Shown here one piece after another: positions 37,036 through 45,005 of a stretch of 64,000 nt of DNA. A program made the position numbers and the translations under genes. The stretch lies in assembly GCF_947500765.1 (NCBI RefSeq), contig NZ_CANMTH010000007.1, positions 1 to 64,000 of the forward strand, given 5' to 3'. The stretch comes from an uncultured Formosa sp. (lineage in GTDB: Bacteria; Bacteroidota; Bacteroidia; Flavobacteriales; Flavobacteriaceae). Under the pieces are notes generated by a model. It was not told the DNA's origin and did not search any database. It saw only the letters and a program-made list of their open reading frames with translations. Every line of letters starts with the position of its first letter. Within the stretch, counting starts at the first letter, position 1.

Positions 37036-37076
37036 ATATCTTAAGACTCTTTGCCCGAAAGTCAATTAATTAAGCA
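37036..37076 (-). promoter_or_regulatory. Expression platform of the cobalamin riboswitch
   Basis: The 9-base TGACTTTCG on the minus strand (37056-37064) is complementary to CGAAAGTCA inside the aptamer next to the B12 box (37094-37102). The same bases can also form a local hairpin GACTTT/AGAGTC just before the btuB start. The two pairings are mutually exclusive, which suits a switch that controls translation. No T-run follows, so termination is unlikely. Confidence 0.6.
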
Positions 37077-37267
37077 GAATTTGGCAGGTCTCCTGACTTT
37101 CGTCTTGTTATTTACCTTCCCAGTTTTAAATTAAAACCAGTGGTGTATTGAAGTTTAATAACAAGCATTTTGCAAAGCAAAACTAAGATTACAGTTGCGG
37201 GAACAGTTTGAGGTTTTCACTCAATTCCCATTTAATCCATCACGTGATATGATATGAACCAAAATTC
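37077..37267 (-). ncRNA. Cobalamin riboswitch aptamer
   Basis: Read on the minus strand: GGATTAAATGGGAA, then GTGAAAACCTC, then TTCCCGCAACTGTAA, CCACTGG, CTGGGAAGG and the B12 box GTCAGGAGACCTGCC (37083-37097), in the order of the cobalamin aptamer. P1 is formed by GAATTTTGG (37259-37267) with CCAAATTC (37077-37084), with one bulge. All conserved blocks are present. It stands in the leader of the BtuB-like gene and should switch it off when adenosylcobalamin or a related cobamide is abundant. Confidence 0.93.
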
Positions 37268-37376
37268 GGGGCAAAAATAAGGTTTTTATTATAATTGGAA
37301 TGCAAAACCTTATGTTTTGTAATTTGGTTTGTCGTTTTTGATGTTATTATGAATTAAAAAAATCAACTATTTTATT

Positions 37377-37404
37377 TTGTCTGAATTTTATATGCTTACA
37401 TTTG
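37377..37404 (+). promoter_or_regulatory. Bacteroidota promoter of the btuF operon
   Basis: TTG at 37377-37379 and TACATTTG at 37397-37404, 17 nt apart. Predicts a start near 37411 and a 70-nt leader. Confidence 0.55.
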
Positions 37405-37414
37405 AAGTGTTTTT

Positions 37415-37452
37415 AGTGTTAAAATTTTAAGCTAAGCTTTTGTTTTAACACT
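37415..37452 (+). promoter_or_regulatory. Leader hairpin of the btuF operon
   Basis: 10-bp stem AGTGTTAAAA/TTTTAACACT (37415-37424 with 37443-37452) with an inner AAGCT/AGCTT pairing. It begins almost at the predicted transcript start. It may stabilise the mRNA or act as an attenuator; a short T-rich stretch follows. Confidence 0.5.
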
Positions 37453-37481
37453 ATTTTGTATTCATTTTAAAATAACAGAAA

Positions 37482-38636
37482 ATGAAATTTCTTCCATTTA
37501 AGTCATTATTCTTAGTGTTTTTTGTGTTGGTTTTTAGTTGTAAAGACAATACAAAAACAGTTAAAGTAGTTCAAGAACAGGGGGTCGATCTGCTTTTAAA
37601 ACATGCGAAAGGATTTTCGGTTACATCGTATAAAAATTATAAAGTATTAGAGATTTATAGTCCGTGGCCAAAGGCCGATAAAACGTTTAAATTTGCCTTA
37701 ATTAATAAAGAAAATAAAGATGAAGTGTCTTTAAATTCAGACGATTTTGAAGCTGTAATTCCGATTCCAATAGAACGTATCGTGGTTACATCTACCACAC
37801 ATTTACCCGGATTAGAATTATTAGGAGAGTCTCAGAAATTAGTTGGATTTCCAGGGACTAAATATGTGTCTTCAAAAAAAATAAGAGCACGAATCGATGC
37901 CGATGAGGTGCGAGAATTAGGTAAAAATGAAGGTGTTAATACAGAAGTTTTATTAGAATTACGTCCAGAAGTTGTGATTGCCTTTGGTATAGATGGCAAT
38001 AACAATGCTATGGAGACCGTAAAAAAAGCAAATATTCCAGTTATTTATAATGGCGATTGGATTGAGGCATCTCCATTAGCAAAAGCCGAATGGATAAAAT
38101 TATTTGGTGTACTTTTTAATAAAGAGTCCAAAGCAGAATCTGTTTACAATACTATTGAAACAGAATATTTAGAAGCTAAAAAACTAGCCGAAAATGTTGC
38201 CGAAAAACCAAGTGTATTTAGTGGTGCGATGTTTAAAGATGTTTGGTACATGCCAAATGGTACAAGTCCAGAAGCACAGCTTTTAAAGGATGCAAATGCA
38301 AATTATCTTTGGAAAAATACTCAAGGCGTAGGCAGTTTAGCTTTAAATTTTGAAACTGTTTTTAATAAAGCAAAAGCAGCAAATATTTGGATTAATCCGT
38401 CTATTTATTCTAGTTACGATGCTTTAAAATCTGCAAACAATCACTACACTAAATTTGAAGCTTTTAAACAGAAACAAATCTATAGTATGTCTAATACAAA
38501 AGGTGATACAGGAGGCGTATTGTATTACGAATTAGGTCAGTCTAGACCAGATTTAGTATTAAAAGATTTAATTAAAATTTGTCATCCAGAATTACTTCAA
38601 GATTACGATTTGTTCTTTTTTAAAAAATTAAATTAA
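37482..38636 (+). CDS. btuF: ABC transporter substrate-binding lipoprotein, cobalamin type (BtuF-like)
   Basis: 384 aa. Lipoprotein signal ending VFSC (Cys20). Periplasmic-binding-protein domain of the helical-backbone class: ERIVVTSTTHLPGLELLGESQKLVGF, NTEVLLELRPEVVIAFG, and late SRPDLVLKDLIKICHPELL. This class binds cobalamin or siderophores. Assignment to cobalamin rests on the locus: permease and ATPase follow at once, and the riboswitch-controlled BtuB/BtuG genes are divergent. It is longer than E. coli BtuF by an N-terminal extension of about 90 residues. Confidence 0.85.
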   Translation: MKFLPFKSLFLVFFVLVFSCKDNTKTVKVVQEQGVDLLLKHAKGFSVTSYKNYKVLEIYSPWPKADKTFKFALINKENKDEVSLNSDDFEAVIPIPIERIVVTSTTHLPGLELLGESQKLVGFPGTKYVSSKKIRARIDADEVRELGKNEGVNTEVLLELRPEVVIAFGIDGNNNAMETVKKANIPVIYNGDWIEASPLAKAEWIKLFGVLFNKESKAESVYNTIETEYLEAKKLAENVAEKPSVFSGAMFKDVWYMPNGTSPEAQLLKDANANYLWKNTQGVGSLALNFETVFNKAKAANIWINPSIYSSYDALKSANNHYTKFEAFKQKQIYSMSNTKGDTGGVLYYELGQSRPDLVLKDLIKICHPELLQDYDLFFFKKLN

Positions 38637-39665
38637 TTGCCAAATCAGCCTACATATAATAAAGCTTTTATAGCCCTTTTTGTGGTGTTGCTATGTTGTT
38701 TTTTTGTCAATATTAGTTTGGGGTCCGTATCAATACCTTTGCATGGTGTTTTTGAAAGTCTTTTCGGAACACCTTCAAACGAATCGTGGAGTTACATCAT
38801 CCAAAATTACAGATTGCCAAAAGCTATTACTGCACTATTAGTGGGGTCTGGATTAGGAGTGTCTGGCTTGTTAATGCAAACCTTATTTCGTAATCCTTTA
38901 GCAGGACCATTTGTGTTAGGGATTAGCTCTGGTGCAAGCTTAGGTGTTGCTATTGTTATTTTAGGCTCTGGACTTTTTGGTGGCATGTTTGCTGTATTAT
39001 TAACCTCGAAGTGGAGTGTCGTTATTGCTGCCAGTTTAGGGAGTTTTCTTGTATTGTTGTCTGTGTTAATAGTATCATCTAGAGTACGAGATACTATGGC
39101 TATTTTAATTATCGGACTCATGTTTGCAAGTATTACCGGAGCTATTGTTGGAGTACTATCTTATTTTAGTTCGGCAGAACAATTACAACGTTATGTGTTT
39201 TGGGGCTTTGGAAGTTTAGGAAATTTATCTTGGCAGGAAGTAGGTGTGTTTGCAATTATATATAGCGTCGGGCTACTCTTAAGTTTAGCATCTATAAAAG
39301 CGTTAAATACGTTATTGTTGGGCGATAATTATGCGAAAAGTTTAGGATTGAATTTAAAACAAAGCCGACTATTCATCATCTTAGCAACAAGTTTATTGGC
39401 AGGAACAATTACTGCTTTTGCTGGTCCGATAGCGTTTATAGGTTTAGCAATTCCGCATTTAACACGTTTGGTTTTTAATACGTCTAACCATAAAGTGTTA
39501 TTACTAGCTGTAGTGTTATTAGGAGCTGTTATTATGCTTATATGCGATACCATTGCACAAATTCCAAATAGCGATTATACGTTACCTATTAATGCGATTA
39601 CCTCTTTAGTTGGAGCTCCTATTGTAATTTGGTTGTTGGTGAGAAAAAGAAATTTGATGTTTTAA
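38637..39665 (+). CDS. btuC: FecCD-family permease, cobalamin type (BtuC-like)
   Basis: 342 aa with about ten membrane helices. Family motifs RLPKAITALLVGSGLGVSGLLMQTLFRNPLAGPFVLGISSGASLG, then the GPIAFIGLAIPHLTRL EAA-like loop. It begins at TTG 38637 directly after the btuF stop (zero spacing); no ATG lies near, so a TTG start is required to keep the first helix. Zero spacing points to translational coupling. Confidence 0.9.
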   Translation: MPNQPTYNKAFIALFVVLLCCFFVNISLGSVSIPLHGVFESLFGTPSNESWSYIIQNYRLPKAITALLVGSGLGVSGLLMQTLFRNPLAGPFVLGISSGASLGVAIVILGSGLFGGMFAVLLTSKWSVVIAASLGSFLVLLSVLIVSSRVRDTMAILIIGLMFASITGAIVGVLSYFSSAEQLQRYVFWGFGSLGNLSWQEVGVFAIIYSVGLLLSLASIKALNTLLLGDNYAKSLGLNLKQSRLFIILATSLLAGTITAFAGPIAFIGLAIPHLTRLVFNTSNHKVLLLAVVLLGAVIMLICDTIAQIPNSDYTLPINAITSLVGAPIVIWLLVRKRNLMF

Positions 39666-39666
39666 G

Positions 39667-40461
39667 ATGAAGGGAAATAATAAACATATCATTTTAAAAA
39701 CTAAAGATTTATCTATAGGTTACCGTTCTAAAAAGGATGTACATGTAATTTCTAAGCATATTAATATTTCTCTGGGTAAAGGTGAATTGATTGGTTTAGT
39801 TGGAGGAAACGGAATTGGAAAATCTACCATGTTGCGTACGCTTACCAATACACAACCAGCGTTAAGCGGACAGGTTTTTATAAACGATAAAGCGGTAAAC
39901 TCTTACGATGCTTTAGAGTTGGCACAAGTATTAAGTATTGTATTTACTGAAAAATTGACGTCGAAAAACTTATCGGTGTTCGAGTTGGTCGCTTTGGGAA
40001 GACAGCCCTATACCAATTGGATAGGAACGTTATCCAATTTAGATTTAGAAAAAGTAAATCACGCTTTAGTACTTACAAATATTGAAACATTAAAAGATAA
40101 AAAATGTTTTGAACTAAGTGATGGACAACTTCAAAAAGTAATGATTGCACGTGCTTTAGCACAAGATACCGACTTAATTATTTTAGACGAGCCTACCACA
40201 CATTTAGACATGTATCACAAAGCATATATTCTTAAATTACTTCAGAAATTAGCTAAGAAAACAGGGAAGACCATATTGTTTTCATCTCACGAAATCGATT
40301 TGGCAATTCAGCTTTGCGATAATATGATTGTTATGACACCTGAAAATGTGGTGTCAGATATGCCATGTAATTTAATTCAGCAAGGTGTGTTCACTACTTT
40401 ATTTCCCGATGATTTGATTCAGTTTGACGCGTCTACGGGGAGTTTTCGTGTGAATAAATAA
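39667..40461 (+). CDS. btuD: ABC transporter ATPase, cobalamin type (BtuD-like)
   Basis: 264 aa. Walker A GGNGIGKSTML, signature ELSDGQLQKVMIARAL (LSDGQ, a common variant of LSGGQ), Walker B TDLIILDEPTTHLD and switch His in LFSSHEID. It powers the FecCD-type importer with the two preceding genes; the gap to btuC is 1 nt. Specificity is inferred from the locus, as siderophore ATPases are alike in sequence. Confidence 0.9.
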   Translation: MKGNNKHIILKTKDLSIGYRSKKDVHVISKHINISLGKGELIGLVGGNGIGKSTMLRTLTNTQPALSGQVFINDKAVNSYDALELAQVLSIVFTEKLTSKNLSVFELVALGRQPYTNWIGTLSNLDLEKVNHALVLTNIETLKDKKCFELSDGQLQKVMIARALAQDTDLIILDEPTTHLDMYHKAYILKLLQKLAKKTGKTILFSSHEIDLAIQLCDNMIVMTPENVVSDMPCNLIQQGVFTTLFPDDLIQFDASTGSFRVNK

Positions 40462-40790
40462 GGTACTGTCATTTAGAAGAAATTCGACTAACAAATCTAT
40501 AATAATTGAAATTAAAAAGAGATTCTTCGCTGTATTTTGAATGATAAATTAACGATCTATTTGATCTTTATAGTCTTATTTATTAGGTTTAAATTTATAA
40601 GGAATTAATATTTAAATGATTGATAATCTTTAATTTTTTTTATTTAGGAATTGAATTTTAGGGTTAGTAAATCTAAAAATAAGCTAAACTTTATAGAGAA
40701 ATGAAGGAAGTCGTGTAACGAAAACATTCTTAATTCAGAAATTATAATCTTTATAAAGTATTACTTTTACAATACTACATTCAAATTATT
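40462..40790. other. 329-bp intergenic region, nothing recognised
   Basis: AT-rich sequence between btuD and rmuC. No ORF, terminator stem or repeat of note. A TACTTTTA (40763-40770) resembles the -7 box but lacks the final G. Confidence 0.4.
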
Positions 40791-42182
40791 ATGAACGACA
40801 ATATTATTCTTATTCTAGCCATATTAATTGCATCTGTAATAGGTGCTTATTTAGGCATGCTATTTAATAAACTTAAAAGCAAAGGCGAAAAAAGTACCTT
40901 GGAAGAACGGAACACTAATTTACAACAACAACTTTCTGATTTAAAACAGTTTTCTGAAACTGAAATCGAAAAGCAGCAATATAATTTTGAAACCAAGTTA
41001 ACTGAATTAAAAGAAACGATTTCAAAAATAGAAATGCAACGTGAAGAAATTAGACGAGAAAAAGATTTTTTAAACACTGAATTAACGCGTAGAAATTCTG
41101 AATTTGAAAATTTGAGACAACAAAATCTTCAGCGCGATAAAGATGTGGTGAAACAACAGGAACAACTGCGTAAAGATTTTGAATTGTTGGCAAATAAAAT
41201 TCTAGAAGAAAAATCGGAGAAATTTACAATTCAGAATAAAGAAAATATTAAAAATATATTACATCCGCTTCAAGAAAAAATTCAAGGATTTGAGAAAAAA
41301 GTAGACGATTCTCAGAAAGAAAGTATCAGTATGCATTCGGCATTAAAAGAGCAATTGTTAGGCTTGAAAGATTTAAATCAGCAAATGACCAAGGAAACAT
41401 CTAATTTAACTCGCGCCTTAAAAGGAGATAGTAAAATGCAAGGAAATTGGGGCGAATTGGTTTTAGAACGTGTGCTAGAAAAATCGGGTTTAGAGAAAGA
41501 TAGAGAATATTTTGTACAACAAAATTTCACCCTTACAGACGGTTCTCGTGTACTGCCCGACGTGGTTTTGCATCTTCCAGATGGTAAGAAAATGATTATA
41601 GACTCTAAAGTCTCGTTAACAGATTACGAACGTTATGTGAATGCCAATGATGATGTTGATAAAGCGACCTTTATAAAAGCGCATGTAAATTCTATTCGTA
41701 GACATGTAGAGCAACTTTCGGCAAAGAATTATCAGGACCTTTACGATATAGAATCTCCAGATTTTGTACTCATGTTTATTCCCATAGAACCGGCATTTGC
41801 TATTGCTTTAAACGAAGACAATGCATTGTATAATAAGGCATTCGAAAAGAATATTGTAATTGTAACACCAACCACCTTATTGGCTACTTTACGGACTATA
41901 GATAGTATGTGGAATAATGAAAAACAGCAACGTAATGCTTTAGAAATAGCTAAACTTGCCGGTTCACTTTACGATAAATTTGAAGGTCTTATAAAGGATT
42001 TAACTAGTGTAGGAAAGAAAATAGACGATGCTAAGAAAGATTATTCTGCGGCAATGAACAAATTAGTAGATGGTCGAGGAAACTTAGTAACAAGTGTAGA
42101 AAAGCTAAAAAAAATGGGAGCAAAGGCAAAGAAATCTCTTCCGGAACCAATAATTAAGCGAGCTTTAGAGGAAGAAGAATAA
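40791..42182 (+). CDS. rmuC: DNA recombination protein RmuC
   Basis: 463 aa. N-terminal membrane helix (residues 4-25), then a long coiled coil (about 30-205, rich in Glu, Lys and Gln), then the RmuC domain with MQGNWGELVLERVLEKSGLEKDREYF, LPDVVLHLPDGKKMIIDSKVSLTDYERY, and FVLMFIPIEPAFAIAL. The catalytic-type D..DSK nuclease motif is present. RmuC limits rearrangement at inverted repeats. Single gene with its own terminator. Confidence 0.95.
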   Translation: MNDNIILILAILIASVIGAYLGMLFNKLKSKGEKSTLEERNTNLQQQLSDLKQFSETEIEKQQYNFETKLTELKETISKIEMQREEIRREKDFLNTELTRRNSEFENLRQQNLQRDKDVVKQQEQLRKDFELLANKILEEKSEKFTIQNKENIKNILHPLQEKIQGFEKKVDDSQKESISMHSALKEQLLGLKDLNQQMTKETSNLTRALKGDSKMQGNWGELVLERVLEKSGLEKDREYFVQQNFTLTDGSRVLPDVVLHLPDGKKMIIDSKVSLTDYERYVNANDDVDKATFIKAHVNSIRRHVEQLSAKNYQDLYDIESPDFVLMFIPIEPAFAIALNEDNALYNKAFEKNIVIVTPTTLLATLRTIDSMWNNEKQQRNALEIAKLAGSLYDKFEGLIKDLTSVGKKIDDAKKDYSAAMNKLVDGRGNLVTSVEKLKKMGAKAKKSLPEPIIKRALEEEE

Positions 42183-42214
42183 AAAAAGCAGCTTAGAGAT
42201 AAGCTGCTTTTTTG
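42182..42214. terminator. Bidirectional terminator rmuC / small membrane gene
   Basis: Stem AAGCAGCTTA/TAAGCTGCTT (42186-42195 with 42200-42209) with A and T runs; starts at the last base of the rmuC stop. Confidence 0.9.
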
Positions 42215-42237
42215 TTTGTATTATATATAAAACGACT

Positions 42238-42453
42238 TTAATCGATGTCGAAATCTTCTTCGGTATTAGTAGGCTTTTCGTATTCTTCAATTTGAATTTT
42301 CTCGTAAGTAAATAAATTAACAACAATTAAAAGAAACCCAAGTAATAAAAGAGTCACGATTACAAAGTTGTCTAAAATATTTAAAATGCCTGAAATAGAA
42401 AACCCGAAAGCAACTGCAACAGTTAATATAAATGACGTTTTATCGGAAAGCAT
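42238..42453 (-). CDS. Small two-helix membrane protein
   Basis: 71 aa. Two hydrophobic segments (about 7-27 and 29-48) and a charged tail EKIQIEEYEKPTNTEEDFDID. It follows purB by 13 bp on the same strand, suggesting cotranscription. Not recognised; it may be a membrane-adaptor peptide. Confidence 0.6.
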   Translation of the reverse strand: MLSDKTSFILTVAVAFGFSISGILNILDNFVIVTLLLLGFLLIVVNLFTYEKIQIEEYEKPTNTEEDFDID

Positions 42454-42466
42454 AGTAATTTAAAAT

Positions 42467-43810
42467 TTAGATTCCAGTATAATTACTTGGTGTAATGTCT
42501 TTTAATTCTGATTTAATTTCATCAGAAATTTCTAAGGTGTCAATAAAATTAGAAATCGATAATTGATTGATTTTTTCATTTGTACGAGTTAAACCTTTTA
42601 ACGCTTCATATGGGTTAGGATACCCTTCTCGGCGTAATATGGTTTGAATGGCTTCGGCAACTACAGCCCAATTATTTTCTAAATCTAAAGCGAATTTATC
42701 TTTGTTTAAAAGTAATTTGTTTAACCCTTTTAAAGTCGATTCAAAACCAATTAATGTATGTCCAAAAGGAACACCTACATTTCTTAATACTGTACTATCT
42801 GTTAAATCGCGTTGTAGTCTAGATATTGGTAGTTTTCCAGAAAGATATTCAAATACAGCATTGGCCATACCTAAGTTTCCTTCACTATTTTCAAAATCTA
42901 TAGGATTCACTTTATGTGGCATTGCAGAACTTCCTACTTCACCAGCTTTAATACGTTGTTTAAAATAATCCATAGAAACGTAAGTCCAGACATCACGATC
43001 TAAATCTATTATAATATTGTTTATACGTTTTATGTTATCAAACAAAGCTGCCATATGGTCGTAATGCTCAATTTGTGTAGTTGGGAACGAATGGTGTAAA
43101 CCTAAAACATCTTGTACAAAACTATTTCCAAATTTTTTCCAATCAATGTGCTTGTACGCTACGTTATGTGCATTGTAGTTTCCTGTTGCTCCACCAAATT
43201 TAGCGGCATGCGGTACCGTTTGTAAAAATTTAAATTGTTCATTTAGTCTCACAACAAATACGTCAATTTCTTTTCCTAAACGTGTAGGAGATGCTGGCTG
43301 TCCGTGAGTTCTAGCTAACATAGGGACATCGCTCCATGCTTCAACTAAACTTTCTAGTTTTTCTTTTAAAGCTAAAAACTTAGGAATGTAAACGTCGTGT
43401 AATGCGTCTTTAATACTTAACGGAATTGCTGTGTTATTAATATCTTGAGATGTTAATCCGAAATGGATAAACTCTTTAAATTTTGAAATATTTAAAGCGT
43501 CAAATTTTTCTTTAATAAAATATTCAACCGCTTTAACATCGTGATTTGTAACACTTTCAATGTTCTTAATTGCTAGAGCATCTTCGGTAGAAAATGATTT
43601 GTAAATTTCGCGTAAATCCCCGAAAAGATTAGTGTTGAAATCTTTAAGTTGAGGTAATGGAATTTCGCAAAGTGCAATAAAGTATTCAATTTCTACTTGA
43701 ACTCTATATTTTATTAAAGCTTCTTCAGAAAAATAAGGAGCTAGAGAGCTTGTTTTACTTCTGTAGCGACCATCTATAGGTGAGATAGCATTAAGTGTTG
43801 ATATTGACAT
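42467..43810 (-). CDS. purB: Adenylosuccinate lyase
   Basis: 447 aa. Cleaves succinyl-AMP and SAICAR in purine synthesis. Start MSISTLNAISPIDGRYRSKT is the family's N-terminus. Fumarase-superfamily signature GSSAMPHKVNPIDFENSEGN holds the catalytic loop serine, and LARTHGQPASPTRLGKE the histidine region. Downstream a short membrane gene follows; upstream lies an alpha-helical hypothetical, an arrangement often seen with purB in this family. It uses the product made by purC at 24.3 kb. Confidence 0.96.
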   Translation of the reverse strand: MSISTLNAISPIDGRYRSKTSSLAPYFSEEALIKYRVQVEIEYFIALCEIPLPQLKDFNTNLFGDLREIYKSFSTEDALAIKNIESVTNHDVKAVEYFIKEKFDALNISKFKEFIHFGLTSQDINNTAIPLSIKDALHDVYIPKFLALKEKLESLVEAWSDVPMLARTHGQPASPTRLGKEIDVFVVRLNEQFKFLQTVPHAAKFGGATGNYNAHNVAYKHIDWKKFGNSFVQDVLGLHHSFPTTQIEHYDHMAALFDNIKRINNIIIDLDRDVWTYVSMDYFKQRIKAGEVGSSAMPHKVNPIDFENSEGNLGMANAVFEYLSGKLPISRLQRDLTDSTVLRNVGVPFGHTLIGFESTLKGLNKLLLNKDKFALDLENNWAVVAEAIQTILRREGYPNPYEALKGLTRTNEKINQLSISNFIDTLEISDEIKSELKDITPSNYTGI

Positions 43811-43911
43811 GTGTTGTGGTTTTTTTTAAAGGCGCTAATATAAGCATTTTGTTCCCTATTTTAGATGATATTTAGAAAGGATTTAATTAAATATTCAAGA
43901 TGTGTATACCT

Positions 43912-44493
43912 TTATTGAATTGTCTTTTTTTTTGAGTTAATACGTTTTAAAATCTGTTTTGCACGTGCTTTAAAAGCGGGACTTTGCTTTTGAAAATCTC
44001 GCTCTAATATGATGACTAATTCTGGGTAAATCCACTCAAATTCTTTACCCAAAAGATAAAGTGTATTCATACTATAGGCTTTGGCTGCAACTTTTTCGTC
44101 ATTAATCATATAGTCAAAACATACCGCTATAATACGTTCTTTGTATATAGGTTTTAGAGCTTTTCTTACTGTGGTGTTTGTTATATTATCGTTAGCCTTC
44201 GCTAAATATTCACATATTTTAGCAACGGGACGCACAGCTGGATCTAAATGTACAGTATGCATGCTAACTGTAAACGTGTCTAAGTGCGGAAGTAAGGCAC
44301 TTAAATTTTCGCCACACATAAACTCTAAAATCCAAGCGGCTTTATAAGACAATTTATGGTCTGTTTTAAATAGAAGTTCTAGTACGCTAGGAATTAGTTT
44401 AGGTTGATTTAATAATAAATTTGCAAAATACAAACGCTTTTCTCGAGAGTGATTTACATTAGAAAATTGTTCGTAAAGTTGCGCTGTAGTCAC
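43912..44493 (-). CDS. HEAT-like alpha-helical hypothetical protein next to purB
   Basis: 193 aa, entirely helical: SREKRLYFANLLLNQPKLIPSVLELLF, KLSYKAAWILEFMCGENLSALLPHL, and VKPEYE-like repeats ending FQKQSPAFKARAKQILKRINSKKK. It suggests HEAT/ARM-type repeats. Database entries for this family in Flavobacteriaceae are sometimes labelled adenylosuccinate lyase because of its neighbour, but it has none of the lyase motifs. Function unknown. It is 101 bp upstream of purB. Confidence 0.75.
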   Translation of the reverse strand: MTTAQLYEQFSNVNHSREKRLYFANLLLNQPKLIPSVLELLFKTDHKLSYKAAWILEFMCGENLSALLPHLDTFTVSMHTVHLDPAVRPVAKICEYLAKANDNITNTTVRKALKPIYKERIIAVCFDYMINDEKVAAKAYSMNTLYLLGKEFEWIYPELVIILERDFQKQSPAFKARAKQILKRINSKKKTIQ

Positions 44494-44528
44494 TTAATTT
44501 TTATACTTTTAATTATAAATTTAAAGAA

Positions 44529-45002
44529 ATGAAAAGTCTTAAAAAAATATTGTTGCTGGTTTTGGTCGCATTTATTATTTCACAATTTTTTGGACCAGAA
44601 AAAAACATGGGAGATTTAACGTCTATTGAACCTTTTCTTGCAGAGACAAATCCGCCAGAACATGTCGAGGCTATTTTAAAAGAAGCCTGTTACGATTGTC
44701 ATAGCAGTTATACAAGATATCCTTGGTATAGCGATTTTACACCCGTTAATTACTGGATGGCAGATCATGTTAACGACGGTAAAAAACATTTAGACTTTAG
44801 TGCATGGGATAGTTACTCTGTTAAGAAAAAAGATCATAAATTTGAAGAATTAATTGAAATGGTAGAGGCTAAAGAAATGCCTTTAAAATCGTATACTATA
44901 ACACATACAGATGCTAAATTATCTGATGCCGATATAGAATCTGTAAAAGAATGGGCAGAATATGTGCGTATTAAATTTACGTTATTACCCCAGCCAGAAT
45001 AA
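44529..45002 (+). CDS. Haem-binding domain protein (Haem_bd)
   Basis: 157 aa. Signal anchor MKSLKKILLLVLVAFIISQF at the N-terminus, then the Haem_bd domain with Cys54-Tyr-Asp-Cys57-His58 (ACYDCHSSYTRYPWYSDFTPVNYWM), a recognised single-haem c-type motif, and MPLKSYTITHTDAKLSDADIESVKEW. It would sit in the periplasm. It begins a tight three-gene unit with a glycosyltransferase and a cardiolipin synthase (gaps 3 and 2 nt). Confidence 0.9.
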   Translation: MKSLKKILLLVLVAFIISQFFGPEKNMGDLTSIEPFLAETNPPEHVEAILKEACYDCHSSYTRYPWYSDFTPVNYWMADHVNDGKKHLDFSAWDSYSVKKKDHKFEELIEMVEAKEMPLKSYTITHTDAKLSDADIESVKEWAEYVRIKFTLLPQPE

Positions 45003-45005
45003 TTT

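Larger units (their letters stand above)
37268..37481. other. Divergent spacer between the riboswitch and btuF
   Basis: Holds a Bacteroidota promoter (37377-37404) and a leader hairpin (37415-37452) for the plus-strand ABC genes. No second cobalamin aptamer is visible on the plus strand. The minus-strand promoter for the riboswitch should lie in 37268-37370, but no TAnnTTTG match stands out. Confidence 0.5.
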
